Assembly (NCBI GenBank): GCA_030149285.1
Contig: JASBRU010000007.1
Span: 39,844-103,843, forward strand
Direction: 5' to 3'
Length of the DNA stretch: 64,000 bases
Origin: Flavobacteriales bacterium
GTDB taxonomy: Bacteria > Bacteroidota > Bacteroidia > Flavobacteriales > JASBRU01
The translations under genes and the position numbers were made by a program. Of the stretch, positions 35,563 to 44,383 are shown in pieces (within the stretch, counting starts at the first letter, position 1; every line of letters starts with the position of its first letter). The notes below the pieces were generated by a model. The model was not told the origin of the DNA and searched no databases. It was given only the letters and a program-made list of their open reading frames with translations.

Positions 35563-36279
35563 TTATAATGTGTTTAAAGCTAATAGGTCTCGCATGGTAA
35601 AGTTTCCGGTTTTGCCTACCAACCATTCTGCAGCAAGTACAGCACCGGTTGCAAAACCCTTGCGGTTATGAGCTGTATGTTTTATTTCTATCGAATCTAT
35701 TTGTGAATTATAGCTAATGCTATGAGTTCCGGGTACGTCTGGTATGCGCTTAGCTACAATTGGTATTTCATTTGTATTGTTTGCTACATTATCAACCCAT
35801 TTGGTTTTTGCAGCATTCATGTCTATAATTCCTTCGGCCAATGTTATGGCAGTTCCACTTGGGGCGTCCAGTTTTTGTGTATGATGAATTTCTTCCATTT
35901 CTATGGTATATTCATCATGACCATTCATTAGTTTGGCTAGGTTTCTATTCAACTCAAAAAAGAGGTTTACACCAACACTAAAGTTGCTGGCATATAAAAA
36001 TGCACTTCCTTTTTCAATGCAATAGTTCTCTATTTCAGGTTTTTTAGCCAACCATCCTGTAGTACCACTTGCAACCGGAATGTTATTCTCTATACAGGTT
36101 TTAATATTTTGATAAGCTGCATCTGGGATGCTAAACTCTATTGCAGCATCTGCTTTTTTTAGTTGCTCAATGTCATAGTTAGAGTCGGTAGCTTTTAGAA
36201 CAATTTCATGTCCTCGTTCTAGAGCAATAGCTTCTACTGCTTTACCCATTCTACCGTATCCTAATAGTGCAATTTTCAT
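35563..36279 (-). CDS. dapB: 4-hydroxy-tetrahydrodipicolinate reductase
   Basis: The 238-residue enzyme has the NAD(P) motif ALLGYGRMGKAVEAIA, AIEFSIPDAA, SGTTGW, the catalytic EEIHHTQKLDAPSGTA (histidine and lysine), and HSISYNSQIDSIEIKHTA. It reduces the dipicolinate precursor in lysine and diaminopimelate synthesis. It lies within parA-parB-DUF5683-dapB-lepB, with 4 nt after the DUF5683 gene. It is slightly shorter than the E. coli enzyme. Confidence 0.95.
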   Translation of the reverse strand: MKIALLGYGRMGKAVEAIALERGHEIVLKATDSNYDIEQLKKADAAIEFSIPDAAYQNIKTCIENNIPVASGTTGWLAKKPEIENYCIEKGSAFLYASNFSVGVNLFFELNRNLAKLMNGHDEYTIEMEEIHHTQKLDAPSGTAITLAEGIIDMNAAKTKWVDNVANNTNEIPIVAKRIPDVPGTHSISYNSQIDSIEIKHTAHNRKGFATGAVLAAEWLVGKTGNFTMRDLLALNTL

Positions 36280-36283
36280 TTTG

Positions 36284-36892
36284 CTAAAACCGTATATTAA
36301 GCTGCAAACCTAGTGAATTTTGATTGGTTCCGGGTACTTTAAAACTTTCCGGACGAATCTTAAAACTTAGGTCGTCATTTACTTCAAAATCTAACAAATG
36401 CGCATCTACATAGGCATCAACAATGTTTAATAAATAAATACCTACACCTACAATTACAGAGAGGTCTCTGTTTCGTCTATAAAAGTCTTGCAGCGTTATT
36501 AATTGAGATTCATCATACACACCATCAAACTTATCTATGGTAGTACTATCGCCATCGGTTCTTAATGATAATGCATCTTTGTAGAGCTTATGCTTATCAT
36601 TGGCAAAATCAAACGAGTATACTGTAGCGCCAATTGCTACATATACCAAGCCCATTTTTAAGTATTTTTTATTGTAAGCTTGTCCCAAACCAGGTAGTAC
36701 AGCAGACATCCAAGCAGCCTTGGTGGGTGAGTGGGTAGACTGTGTTTCAAGCTCAACAGTTTCAGCTTGCTTCGTATCAATTTTAATGTCTCCGGTAACA
36801 GGTTGTTGGGCATAGCTAAAGCTTGGCAATGCCAATATAACTAGGGTAGCAACTATTTTGCTATAATGAGATATGAATTTTATGCAGGCCAA
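36284..36892 (-). CDS. DUF5683 domain protein, probable membrane protein
   Basis: The 202-residue product has an N-terminal signal-like segment (IVATLVILALPSFSYAQQ). The DUF5683 signature follows: SPTKAAWMSAVLPGLGQAYNKKYLKMGLVYVAIG, with two hydrophobic stretches and later DFYRRNRDLSVIVGVGIYLLNIVDAYVDAHL. The C-terminal strand ends LGLQLNIRF, perhaps a beta-type outer envelope segment. The family is always found near parAB in this phylum; its role is unknown. It lies 3 nt after parB. Confidence 0.82.
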   Translation of the reverse strand: MACIKFISHYSKIVATLVILALPSFSYAQQPVTGDIKIDTKQAETVELETQSTHSPTKAAWMSAVLPGLGQAYNKKYLKMGLVYVAIGATVYSFDFANDKHKLYKDALSLRTDGDSTTIDKFDGVYDESQLITLQDFYRRNRDLSVIVGVGIYLLNIVDAYVDAHLLDFEVNDDLSFKIRPESFKVPGTNQNSLGLQLNIRF

Positions 36893-36895
36893 TAA

Positions 36896-37786
36896 TTATA
36901 GATTCAGTAAGTCTGATATTCTTTCTAATTCTTCATCAGATTCAAAAGAGATAACGATTTTTCCTTTTCCTTTGGTATTTCGGTTAAGGTCAATTTTTGT
37001 GCCAAAGCGTTTACCCATTTTTTCTTGTAAGCGTTGGTACTCAAATGGCAATAAGTTAGCTGCTTTTTTTGCAGTAGGTTTAGTACCTTCTTTTTTAGAA
37101 CGAGCAATAGCTTCTACCTGACGTACAGATAAGCCTTTTGCAATTATTTGCTTATACACTTCTAATTGCTCTTCGTTGTCATCAATATTAAGCAAGGCTC
37201 TTGCATGTCCCATGCCTAACATTTTATCGCGTATACCTGCCTGTACAATAGGCTGAAGCTTAAGTAAACGTAAATAATTGGTAATGGTACTTCGTTTTTT
37301 ACCTACACGCTCGCTTAGTGCTTCTTGTGTTAAGTCACACTCATCTATTAAGCGTTGGTAACTTAGGGCAACCTCTACAGCATCTAGTTCTTGTCGTTGA
37401 ATATTCTCTACCAATGCCATCTCAAGCATAGCTTGATCATTGGCAATTCTTATATAAGCAGGAATAGTTTTAATACCAGCTAATTTAGACGCTCTAAAAC
37501 GGCGTTCGCCAGATATTAGTTGATACTTATCATAACCTAGTTTACGAACAGTAATTGGCTGAATAATACCCAATTCCTTTATAGATGCAGAAAGTTCTTC
37601 TAATGCATCTTTATCAAAATTGGTACGTGGTTGATAGGGGTTTTCTTCAATTAATTCAATCTCAATTTCAGCAATAGCACCCACCACCTTATCAGCATTT
37701 TTATCTGCTGCAGATGTAATGTCTGTTTCCGGGTCTTTAAGTAATGCTGATAAACCTCTCCCTAATGCCTGACGCTTTTCTGCCAT
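36896..37786 (-). CDS. parB: Chromosome partitioning protein ParB
   Basis: The 296-residue protein starts MAEKRQALGRGLSALL, the ParA-stimulating N-terminus. It contains the CTPase/ParB motif LISGERRFRASKLAG, a preceding ENPYQPRTNF and the following LVENIQRQELDAVEVA. The helix-turn-helix with LTQEALSERVGKKRSTITNYLRLL comes next. The C-terminal part would dimerise. It loads at parS sites near the origin and spreads as a CTP-dependent clamp. No parS-like palindrome was noticed by eye in the adjoining intergenic region. Confidence 0.95.
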   Translation of the reverse strand: MAEKRQALGRGLSALLKDPETDITSAADKNADKVVGAIAEIEIELIEENPYQPRTNFDKDALEELSASIKELGIIQPITVRKLGYDKYQLISGERRFRASKLAGIKTIPAYIRIANDQAMLEMALVENIQRQELDAVEVALSYQRLIDECDLTQEALSERVGKKRSTITNYLRLLKLQPIVQAGIRDKMLGMGHARALLNIDDNEEQLEVYKQIIAKGLSVRQVEAIARSKKEGTKPTAKKAANLLPFEYQRLQEKMGKRFGTKIDLNRNTKGKGKIVISFESDEELERISDLLNL

Positions 37787-37788
37787 TA

Positions 37789-38586
37789 TTATCCTTCTGT
37801 TACGTATTCTTCAATATTTTCAGGACTATTTCTATGTAAAAATTCCTTCGCCAAATTTAAGTAATTTATAGCACCATTACTGCTGGCATCGTACATAATG
37901 ATAGATTCTCCATAACTAGGAGCTTCACTAAGTCTCACATTTCGTTGAATAATGGTATCAAATACCATTTGCTGAAAATGTGTTTTTACCTCGTCTACTA
38001 CTTGGTTAGACAAACGTAAGCGAGAATCGTACATAGTAAGTAGTAAGCCCTCGATATCTAAATCAGGATTATGCAGATTCTGCACACTTTTGATAGTGTT
38101 TAATAGTTTTCCTAAGCCTTCTAATGCAAAGTACTCACATTGTATAGGTACAATTACAGAGTCTGCCGCTGTTAAAGCGTTTAATGTTATTAAACCTAAT
38201 GATGGGGCACAGTCTATAACTATATAATCGTAATTGTCTTTTATTTCGTCTAAGCCTTCTTTCAGCATAAACTCTCGCTTGTTTTTGTCAACAAGCTCAA
38301 TTTCTACTGCAACTAAATCTAAATGACCAGGCATTAAATCTAAGTTAGGGCTTTGGGTAGGTATTATTACCTCAGATGCTTTATTAGAATGTTCTAAGCA
38401 CTGGTAGGTACCTCGCTCTACTTCATTTAAGTCTATACCTAAGGCAGATGTTGCATTTGCTTGTGGGTCAGCATCAATAAGCAATATTTTTTGCTCTAAT
38501 ACCCCTAAGCTAGCAGCTAAATTTACTGCTGTAGTGGTTTTTCCTACTCCTCCTTTTTGATTTGCAACTGCTATAATTTTGCCCAT
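37789..38586 (-). CDS. parA: Chromosome partitioning ATPase ParA
   Basis: The 265-residue deviant Walker ATPase begins GKIIAVANQKGGVGKTTTAVNLAASL, with the signature lysine in KGGVGKTT. DADPQANAT, DYIVIDCAPSLGLIT and the C-terminal NVRLSEAPSYGESI are typical of Soj. It binds DNA nonspecifically as an ATP dimer and moves ParB-parS complexes. It heads the operon; parB starts 2 nt after it. It is divergent from the flavin reductase gene. Confidence 0.95.
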   Translation of the reverse strand: MGKIIAVANQKGGVGKTTTAVNLAASLGVLEQKILLIDADPQANATSALGIDLNEVERGTYQCLEHSNKASEVIIPTQSPNLDLMPGHLDLVAVEIELVDKNKREFMLKEGLDEIKDNYDYIVIDCAPSLGLITLNALTAADSVIVPIQCEYFALEGLGKLLNTIKSVQNLHNPDLDIEGLLLTMYDSRLRLSNQVVDEVKTHFQQMVFDTIIQRNVRLSEAPSYGESIIMYDASSNGAINYLNLAKEFLHRNSPENIEEYVTEG

Positions 38587-38614
38587 ACGGTTATTTATAT
38601 TTTTTGTTCTTTTG

Positions 38615-38631
38615 CTATGTATTACACATAG
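38615..38631 (-). promoter_or_regulatory. Small inverted repeat in the parA upstream region
   Basis: CTATGT and ACATAG (38615-38620 and 38626-38631) are separated by 5 nt, 29 nt upstream of the parA ATG. The position would suit an operator for ParA autoregulation, but the repeat is short and in AT-rich DNA, so chance is possible. Confidence 0.3.
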
Positions 38632-38730
38632 TTTTTGAAGAACTATAAAAGTACATTATCTGTATGTTTTGCAGTATAAACAAACAAAGTATTTTTTAAC
38701 ATAATGCACAGCATTGTTAATAAACCCAAT

Positions 38731-39252
38731 ATGACAACTGTAATTTGCACAACCAATAGACCCAAAAACCAAACAATAAAAATTGTAGAGAAATATATTG
38801 AGTTATTAGAGGCTAAGGGTGAGCCTTGTATGAAGCTTTCTATGGAAGATTTACCTGCTGATTTTATAGTAAGTGATAGCTATGGGAATAGAACTGAAGG
38901 CTTTGATAAACTTGTGAAAGAGTATATTACCCCGGCTGAACGATTAGTAATAATCTCACCTGAATATAATGCTAGTTATCCGGGTGTATTTAAGGCTTTT
39001 ATAGATGCATTGGAATACAAATCGTTGCGAGGTAAAAAAGCAGGTTTAGTAGGTGTGGCATCGGGTAGAGGGGGCAATGCATTGGGTATGGCTCACTTAA
39101 CAGATGTACTGCATCATGCAGAGGTAGAGGTAATGTTTAATAGATTACCAATATCAAGCGTATATAATTTAGTAGATAAAAATAAAGCATTGATTGACGA
39201 AGCTACTATTGAGGCTTTGGATAAGCATTGTGATCAATTATTGGCGTTTTAA
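38731..39252 (+). CDS. NADPH-dependent FMN reductase family protein
   Basis: The 173-residue flavodoxin-like protein shows TTVICTTNRPKNQTIK at the FMN phosphate site, LVIISPEYNASYPGVFKAFIDAL and GKKAGLVGVASGRGGNALGM. It would reduce FMN or a quinone/azo substrate with NADPH. The ATG at 38731 places the phosphate loop at the normal distance; an ATG nine codons upstream is possible. A DoxX gene follows by 26 nt and may be cotranscribed. Confidence 0.85.
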   Translation: MTTVICTTNRPKNQTIKIVEKYIELLEAKGEPCMKLSMEDLPADFIVSDSYGNRTEGFDKLVKEYITPAERLVIISPEYNASYPGVFKAFIDALEYKSLRGKKAGLVGVASGRGGNALGMAHLTDVLHHAEVEVMFNRLPISSVYNLVDKNKALIDEATIEALDKHCDQLLAF

Positions 39253-39278
39253 TAAATAATCATCAAATTTTAATTGAT

Positions 39279-39683
39279 ATGGAAATATCTTATTTTATTA
39301 ATCTTTTTACTAGTGCTTTTATAGCAGTATTATTCATTCAATCTGGTTTAGATAAAATTTTAGATTGGAAAGGAAACTTAAGTTGGCTGAAAGGTCATTT
39401 TGAAAAGTCCCCTCTTAAGAATACTGTCCCACTTACTCTAGGTATTATTACGGTAATTGAGGTTTCAGCAGGTTTCTTATCAGCGGCAGGGTTTGTTTTA
39501 TATATTTTTGGCAATCATCAACTTGCTACCTTATTAGCTATCTATGGATTTATGGCTGCAGCAGCAGGGTTAACTATGTTATTTGCAGGACAACGGATAG
39601 CAAAAGATTATGCCGGAGCAGCTAGTTTAGTACCATATTTTATTTTAGTATTAATAAGCCTGTTTTTTGTAGGAGGTTTTTAA
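39279..39683 (+). CDS. DoxX-family membrane protein
   Basis: The 134-residue protein has four hydrophobic segments (about residues 5-22, 50-70, 78-98 and 110-132) and the N-terminal FIQSGLDKILDWKGNLSWL motif of the DoxX/MauE-like group, with a glycine-serine-lysine pattern near the first helix. Its substrate is unknown; relatives contribute to redox or quinol functions. A strong terminator follows 1 nt after the stop. Confidence 0.75.
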   Translation: MEISYFINLFTSAFIAVLFIQSGLDKILDWKGNLSWLKGHFEKSPLKNTVPLTLGIITVIEVSAGFLSAAGFVLYIFGNHQLATLLAIYGFMAAAAGLTMLFAGQRIAKDYAGAASLVPYFILVLISLFFVGGF

Positions 39684-39684
39684 T

Positions 39685-39713
39685 AAAAAAGCCAGCTAAT
39701 AGCTGGCTTTTTT
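39685..39713 (+). terminator. Strong bidirectional intrinsic terminator
   Basis: A 13-bp perfect stem (AAAAAAGCCAGCT, 39685-39697, with AGCTGGCTTTTTT, 39701-39713) around a 3-nt loop separates the DoxX gene from the convergent DUF3276 gene. Confidence 0.93.
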
Positions 39714-39736
39714 ATTAAAAATATTGTGGTAGGATA

Positions 39737-40177
39737 TTATATATCCTCAAAGTTTACATCAGTAAACGAGTTACCTGTACTTGTTTTTTCTTCACTAGTA
39801 ACTGTTTCATCAGCAGGTTTTTCTTCTGCTTCAGTTTTTACTTCGGGTTCTTTATGTTCAGTAAAGTTACTGTCGTGTGTGTCAGATATTACTTCTTCAC
39901 CCTTTTTTTCAATAATATAATCAGTTACTTCATTTAGCAAATCTCTAAAACCTTCAAAATCCTCTTTGTATAAGTAAATTTTGTGTTTTTTGTAGTAAAA
40001 AGAACCATCTTCATTGGTATGTTTTTTACTTTCTGTTACCGTTAGGTAGTAGTCATCTGCTCGGGTGGCTCTAACATCAAAAAAATATGTACGCCTTCCT
40101 GCTCTTAAGATTTTCGAGAAAATCTCTTCATTTCCTTTCTTGTCATTCTCGCTCATGCCAGTAAATGTATTAGTCAT
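39737..40177 (-). CDS. DUF3276 (PUR-alpha-like) nucleic-acid-binding protein
   Basis: The 146-residue product contains a single PUR-like domain of about 75 residues: EIFSKILRAGRRTYFFDVRA, DDYYLTVTESKK, HKIYLYKEDFEGFRDLL. Family members bind single-stranded DNA or RNA in Bacteroidota and spirochaetes. The C-terminal tail (about 50 residues) is acidic and threonine-rich. The ATG at 40177 is chosen over an upstream TTG. It is monocistronic. Confidence 0.85.
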   Translation of the reverse strand: MTNTFTGMSENDKKGNEEIFSKILRAGRRTYFFDVRATRADDYYLTVTESKKHTNEDGSFYYKKHKIYLYKEDFEGFRDLLNEVTDYIIEKKGEEVISDTHDSNFTEHKEPEVKTEAEEKPADETVTSEEKTSTGNSFTDVNFEDI

Positions 40178-40317
40178 GTTGTTGTTTAACAAATCTAAAA
40201 AAATAATTTGAATACAAATATTTAATCTAAAACTGGTATAAAAGACTTTGCTAAGTAAACTTTCTGTTAAATGTTTACCATGCTAAAATAGTTAATGAAA
40301 TATAGAGAGGGTATGGC

Positions 40318-42099
40318 TTAAGCAGATTCTTCTGTTTGCTCTTCTAGTAATTGTTGCTCGTATAAGTTGGCATAATAACCATTGGCTGCCAATAACTCAT
40401 CATGAGAACCACGTTCAATAATAGAGCCTTTTTCCAGTACAATTATCTTGTCGGCGTTTTTTACTGATGATACCCTGTGGCTAATAATTACAGAGGTTTT
40501 ACCCTTCATAATTCTTTTCAAGTTGCCTAAAATAGTTTCCTCTGTTTCGGTATCTACAGCTGAAAGACAGTCGTCAAAAATTAAAATTTTAGGGTTTTTA
40601 ACCAAGGCACGTGCAATAGATACACGTTGTTTTTGCCCGCCTGATAGTGTAATGCCACGCTCTCCAACACGAGTTTCGTACCCTTTAGGGAACTCAATAA
40701 TATTGCTGTGTACATCAGAATCTTTAGCGGCTTGTTCAATTATTTCTTGGGTAGGGTTTTCTACACCAAAAGCAATGTTTTGTGCTATGGTATCGGAGAA
40801 TAAAAAGCCTTCTTGTGGTACATAACCGGATGAGCTTCTTAAACTATTCAAGTTGATGGTGGTAATGTCTTTACCATCAATAAATATGGTGCCACTTGTA
40901 ACATCGTACAATCTGCCAATTAAGGTAGCAATAGTAGATTTACCGGAACCTGTTTTTCCAATTATGGCTAATGTTTCGCCCGCATTTAAGGTAAATGAAA
41001 CATCATTTAAAGCCTTTATACCTGTATCTGGGTATACAAAGCTTACATTTTTAAACTCAATGTTACCCGTTACCTCAAACTCTTCATCAGTTGGGTTACT
41101 AATTTCAGGTTCGGTTTCTAAAAACTCATTGATACGCTTTTGAGATGCTTCGGCTCTTTGTACAATAGCAGTAACCCAACCTAAGGCAGCCATAGGCCAT
41201 GTAAGCATGTTTACATAAAAGAGAAATTCAGGAATTCGCCCGCCTTCAATATTTCCGGCAAGTATTTCTTGCCCACCAATATATACAGTAAGAATTGTAC
41301 TTAAGCCAACTAATAAAAGCATTAGAGGGAAAAATAGAGAGTTGATTTTAAATAAGTCAACATTCTTGGCTTTGTAAATATTAGCTTGTTCTTCAAAGTT
41401 TTTGATAGATGAATCTTCTCTCACATATGCTTTTAAAACTCTAATACCCGAGAACGCTTCTTGTGTATAGGTAGAGATAGTAGATAGTTGTTCTTGTACA
41501 ATTTCACTACGCACATTAATAATCTTACTAATCTTATAGATTGCATATGATAACACTGGTAGGGGGGCTAAAACATATAAACTTAGTTTAGCGTTTATAG
41601 AGAACATTAGGGGTACTAATATAAGTATAGATAAAGCAAGGTTAACGGTGTACATAATTGCAGGACCTAAGTACATACGTACACGACTTACATCCTCACT
41701 TATTCGGTTCATTAAATCACCGGTGTTATTGCGTTTATAAAATGCTAAGGATAATCTTTGGTAGTGGTCAAAGATTTCATTTTTTAAATCATATTCAATT
41801 TTACGAGACATTACAATTAAAGTTTGTCGCATAAAAAACATAAACAAACCTTTAGCTAAAGCACTACCAAGTATTATTCCTGCATAGATAAGTAGCTTTC
41901 GCTTAACTTCTGATTCAGAAAATGCAATCGTAGGGTCGTGATAGTCTCTGATAGAATCAATAATATAGTTTATAGAGACTCCGATATATACAGGAGTAAT
42001 AATACCGAAAACTACAGATATGGCAACAAACAAAAAACCTAGAGAAAACAGGAGTTTATATTTGAAAAAATACTTATTTAAATGCTTTAATGATTTCAT
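40318..42099 (-). CDS. ABC transporter, fused permease and ATPase (MsbA/MdlB-like)
   Basis: The 593-residue half-transporter has six membrane helices (to about residue 310) and a nucleotide-binding domain with IGKTGSGKST, the Q-loop YVPQEGFLFSD, LSGGQKQRVSIARAL and the Walker B IFDDCLSAVD. The residue after the Walker B aspartate is aspartate rather than glutamate, as in MdlA-type subunits with a weakened site, so activity as a homodimer is uncertain. It probably exports lipids or drugs. It is divergent from the leucine dehydrogenase gene and appears to stand alone. Confidence 0.9.
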   Translation of the reverse strand: MKSLKHLNKYFFKYKLLFSLGFLFVAISVVFGIITPVYIGVSINYIIDSIRDYHDPTIAFSESEVKRKLLIYAGIILGSALAKGLFMFFMRQTLIVMSRKIEYDLKNEIFDHYQRLSLAFYKRNNTGDLMNRISEDVSRVRMYLGPAIMYTVNLALSILILVPLMFSINAKLSLYVLAPLPVLSYAIYKISKIINVRSEIVQEQLSTISTYTQEAFSGIRVLKAYVREDSSIKNFEEQANIYKAKNVDLFKINSLFFPLMLLLVGLSTILTVYIGGQEILAGNIEGGRIPEFLFYVNMLTWPMAALGWVTAIVQRAEASQKRINEFLETEPEISNPTDEEFEVTGNIEFKNVSFVYPDTGIKALNDVSFTLNAGETLAIIGKTGSGKSTIATLIGRLYDVTSGTIFIDGKDITTINLNSLRSSSGYVPQEGFLFSDTIAQNIAFGVENPTQEIIEQAAKDSDVHSNIIEFPKGYETRVGERGITLSGGQKQRVSIARALVKNPKILIFDDCLSAVDTETEETILGNLKRIMKGKTSVIISHRVSSVKNADKIIVLEKGSIIERGSHDELLAANGYYANLYEQQLLEEQTEESA

Positions 42100-42119
42100 T
42101 CAGCCTTGTATAATCTATT

Positions 42120-42149
42120 TTGAAACCCCAAAAAATTGGTTTAATTTCG
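42120..42149 (+). promoter_or_regulatory. Promoter of leucine dehydrogenase gene
   Basis: TTG at 42120-42122 is followed after 19 nt by TAATTTCG at 42142-42149, one base off TAnnTTTG and with the correct spacing. Transcription would begin near 42155, giving a leader of about 100 nt. Confidence 0.55.
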
Positions 42150-42151
42150 CA

Positions 42152-42236
42152 CCGCTTTGCGGCTAAACGTAACACTACTTAGGTTACGAAAGTTCAAAAG
42201 TAGATAATTCTAATTTATCTAGCGCTAGCGTTTTTT
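42152..42236 (+). promoter_or_regulatory. Structured 5' leader before leucine dehydrogenase
   Basis: Three consecutive short hairpins can form: CCGC/GCGG (42152-42162), CGTAAC/GTTACG (42168-42188) and TAGATAA/TTATCTA (42201-42221). The palindromic GCGCTAGCG and six T residues (42231-42236) follow, 21 nt before the ATG. The arrangement resembles an attenuator or regulatory leader. No ligand class is recognised. Confidence 0.4.
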
Positions 42237-42257
42237 GATAATAATTATGTATTCGGC

Positions 42258-43340
42258 ATGGAAGTAACACAGGTAACCCCAATGAAAGATTTGAATCCGT
42301 TATTCGGTAATGAAGCATTTATGGGGCATGAGCAGGTGGTTTTTTGCAATGATGAAGAAACCGGTTTAAAAGCAATCATAGGTATTCATAGTACAACATT
42401 AGGTCCGGCATTAGGCGGTACTAGAATGTGGAAATATAACAACGAGATGGAAGCATTGAGAGATGTTTTACGTTTATCTCGTGGTATGACATTTAAAGCA
42501 TCAATATCTGGCTTAAATCTTGGTGGTGGTAAAGCTGTAATTATTGGCGATGCTTCTAAGGATAAGACAGACGATTTAATGCGTCGTTTCGGGAAGTTTG
42601 TTGATACTTTAGGTGGAAACTATATTACTGCAGAAGATGTAGGTATAAATACACATGATATGGAAATGGTGAAAAGCCAAACAGATCATGTTACAGGTAT
42701 TCCAGAATCTATGGGTGGTAGTGGAGACCCTTCTCCGGTAACTGCTTATGGTGTGTATATGGGTATGAAAGCCTCTGCAATGTATAAGTGGGGTACTGAT
42801 AAGTTAGAAGGAAAAGTTGTTGCTGTACAGGGTATTGGACATGTAGGTGAAAATCTAGTAAAACACTTAACAGAAGAAGGAGCAAAGGTTTATATCAATG
42901 ATATTAATGAAGACCGTTTACAAACTGTTTCAAAAGAGTTTGGAGCCGAAATTATTTACGGCGACGGTATTTATGACTTAGATATGGATATTTATGCACC
43001 ATGTGCATTAGGTGCAACAGTAAATGATGTAACTTTGCAGCGGTTGAAATGTGCAATCATCTCTGGTGCTGCTAACAATCAGTTGGCAGATGAGCAAATT
43101 CATGGTAAAGCGGTAATGGAAAAAGGTATTATTTATGCTCCTGACTTTTTAATCAATGCAGGTGGTTTAATAAATGTATACTCAGAGTTACATGGCTATA
43201 ACAGAGATGAGGCGCTTAGAAAAACAGAAAACATTTATGATACTACACTTCAAATTCTGAAAAAATCAGAAACCGAAGGTGTAACTACTCATCAAGCTGC
43301 GCTAAGTATAGCACAAAAGAGAGTGGCAGATCACAAATAA
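42258..43340 (+). CDS. Leucine dehydrogenase (Glu/Leu/Phe/Val dehydrogenase family)
   Basis: The 360-residue enzyme deaminates branched-chain amino acids with NAD. It closely follows the Bacillus Leu-dehydrogenase pattern: LVFCNDEETGLKAIIGIHSTTLGPALGGTRMW-like N-part, GLNLGGGKAVIIGD with the catalytic lysine, ITAEDVGINTHDM, the dinucleotide site VAVQGIGHVGENL, and DIYAPCALGATVN. An ATG eight codons further in is a possible alternative start. It may act with the aminotransferase IlvE at 12.4 kb in leucine breakdown or synthesis. Confidence 0.9.
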   Translation: MEVTQVTPMKDLNPLFGNEAFMGHEQVVFCNDEETGLKAIIGIHSTTLGPALGGTRMWKYNNEMEALRDVLRLSRGMTFKASISGLNLGGGKAVIIGDASKDKTDDLMRRFGKFVDTLGGNYITAEDVGINTHDMEMVKSQTDHVTGIPESMGGSGDPSPVTAYGVYMGMKASAMYKWGTDKLEGKVVAVQGIGHVGENLVKHLTEEGAKVYINDINEDRLQTVSKEFGAEIIYGDGIYDLDMDIYAPCALGATVNDVTLQRLKCAIISGAANNQLADEQIHGKAVMEKGIIYAPDFLINAGGLINVYSELHGYNRDEALRKTENIYDTTLQILKKSETEGVTTHQAALSIAQKRVADHK

Positions 43341-43389
43341 TAGGCTTAAAAAAAGAAACGTTCTATAAATTATTGAAAAGCTTTAGCTA

Positions 43390-44331
43390 ATGCTTAATCG
43401 AAGACACATTCGCATGAAAGTGATGCAAACTCTTTATGCTGCTATGCAAAAAGAGGATACTAATATTGCTCTCTATGAGAAAGAATTAGTAAAAAGTATG
43501 GAAAGAGTGTATGATTTGTATGCATACATGCTCTTATTTATGGTTAAGCTTAAACATGCTGCAGAAGACCGTATAGAAAAAAACAAAGCCAAAAAACTTC
43601 CTAGTCAAGACGACTTAAATCCAAATTTAAAATTTGTTAATAATGTAATTTTAAATGCATTAGAAAACAATCAGCGCCTTAACAAATATGTTGAGGATAA
43701 TGCTATTGGTTGGGCAGAGGAAAAAGACTTGATTAAGAAAGTTTTTAATGAAATAAGAGAAAGCGACTTGTACCAAGAGTACATGAACTCTGATAGAGTA
43801 GCTTTTTCTGAAGATAGAAAGTTTATAGCCCAGCTGTTTATAGACTTTGTAGCACCCAATGAACAACTCCATCACATATTTGAAGAAAAGAGCATTTATT
43901 GGGTAGATGACCTACCACTAATTAACTCTATGGTGTTGCGTACTATCCAGTCTGCTAAGAAAGAGACAGAACAAGTCATAACTTTAATGGACTTATATAA
44001 AGACCCAGAAGATATAGGCTTTGCAAAAGAGCTGTTTAGAAAAACATTGCTGAATGAGAAAGAGTATACAGCAATGATAGTAGAAAAGGCAAAAAACTGG
44101 GAGGTAGACCGTATTGCTGCCATGGATATTTTATTAATGAGAATGGGGATTACGGAACTAATTAATTTTAATTCTATCCCTACCAAGGTTACCCTTAATG
44201 AGTACATAGAGTTATCTAAAGATTATAGTACCCCAAAGAGTAAAGTATTTATAAACGGAATATTAGACAAGCTTGTAGCTGATTTGACAAAAGAAAATAA
44301 GATTAAAAAAATTGGCAGAGGCTTAATGTAA
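43390..44331 (+). CDS. nusB: Transcription antitermination factor NusB (long form)
   Basis: The protein has 313 residues, more than twice E. coli NusB (139). The C-terminal part (about residues 175-310), with WEVDRIAAMDILLMRMGITELINF and PTKVTLNEYIELSKDYSTPKSKVFINGILDKL, is the NusB fold that binds boxA RNA with S10. The N-terminal part starts RRHIRMKVMQTLYAAMQ and adds helices. The long form is normal in the phylum. DUF1573 and yajC genes follow. Confidence 0.88.
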   Translation: MLNRRHIRMKVMQTLYAAMQKEDTNIALYEKELVKSMERVYDLYAYMLLFMVKLKHAAEDRIEKNKAKKLPSQDDLNPNLKFVNNVILNALENNQRLNKYVEDNAIGWAEEKDLIKKVFNEIRESDLYQEYMNSDRVAFSEDRKFIAQLFIDFVAPNEQLHHIFEEKSIYWVDDLPLINSMVLRTIQSAKKETEQVITLMDLYKDPEDIGFAKELFRKTLLNEKEYTAMIVEKAKNWEVDRIAAMDILLMRMGITELINFNSIPTKVTLNEYIELSKDYSTPKSKVFINGILDKLVADLTKENKIKKIGRGLM

Positions 44332-44343
44332 TTAGTACATTTG
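44312..44343 (+). promoter_or_regulatory. Promoter before the DUF1573 gene (full -33/-7 match)
   Basis: TTG at 44312-44314, then 21 nt, then TACATTTG at 44336-44343: both elements and spacing match the Bacteroidota primary promoter. It overlaps the 3' end of nusB and lies 40 nt before the ATG at 44384, so DUF1573-yajC can be transcribed independently. Confidence 0.68.
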
Positions 44344-44383
44344 TAGGAATAACACTAGAATAATAAACATAAATTAGTAGAAA

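Noticed and set aside
38587..38730. A parS site beside parA
   Set aside because: No GTTTCACGTGAAAC-like palindrome is visible in this gap; only a 6-bp inverted repeat was seen.
40448..41143. Two plus-strand ORFs opposite the ABC transporter gene
   Set aside because: They are antisense to the conserved Walker and signature motifs, with no ribosome site or family match.
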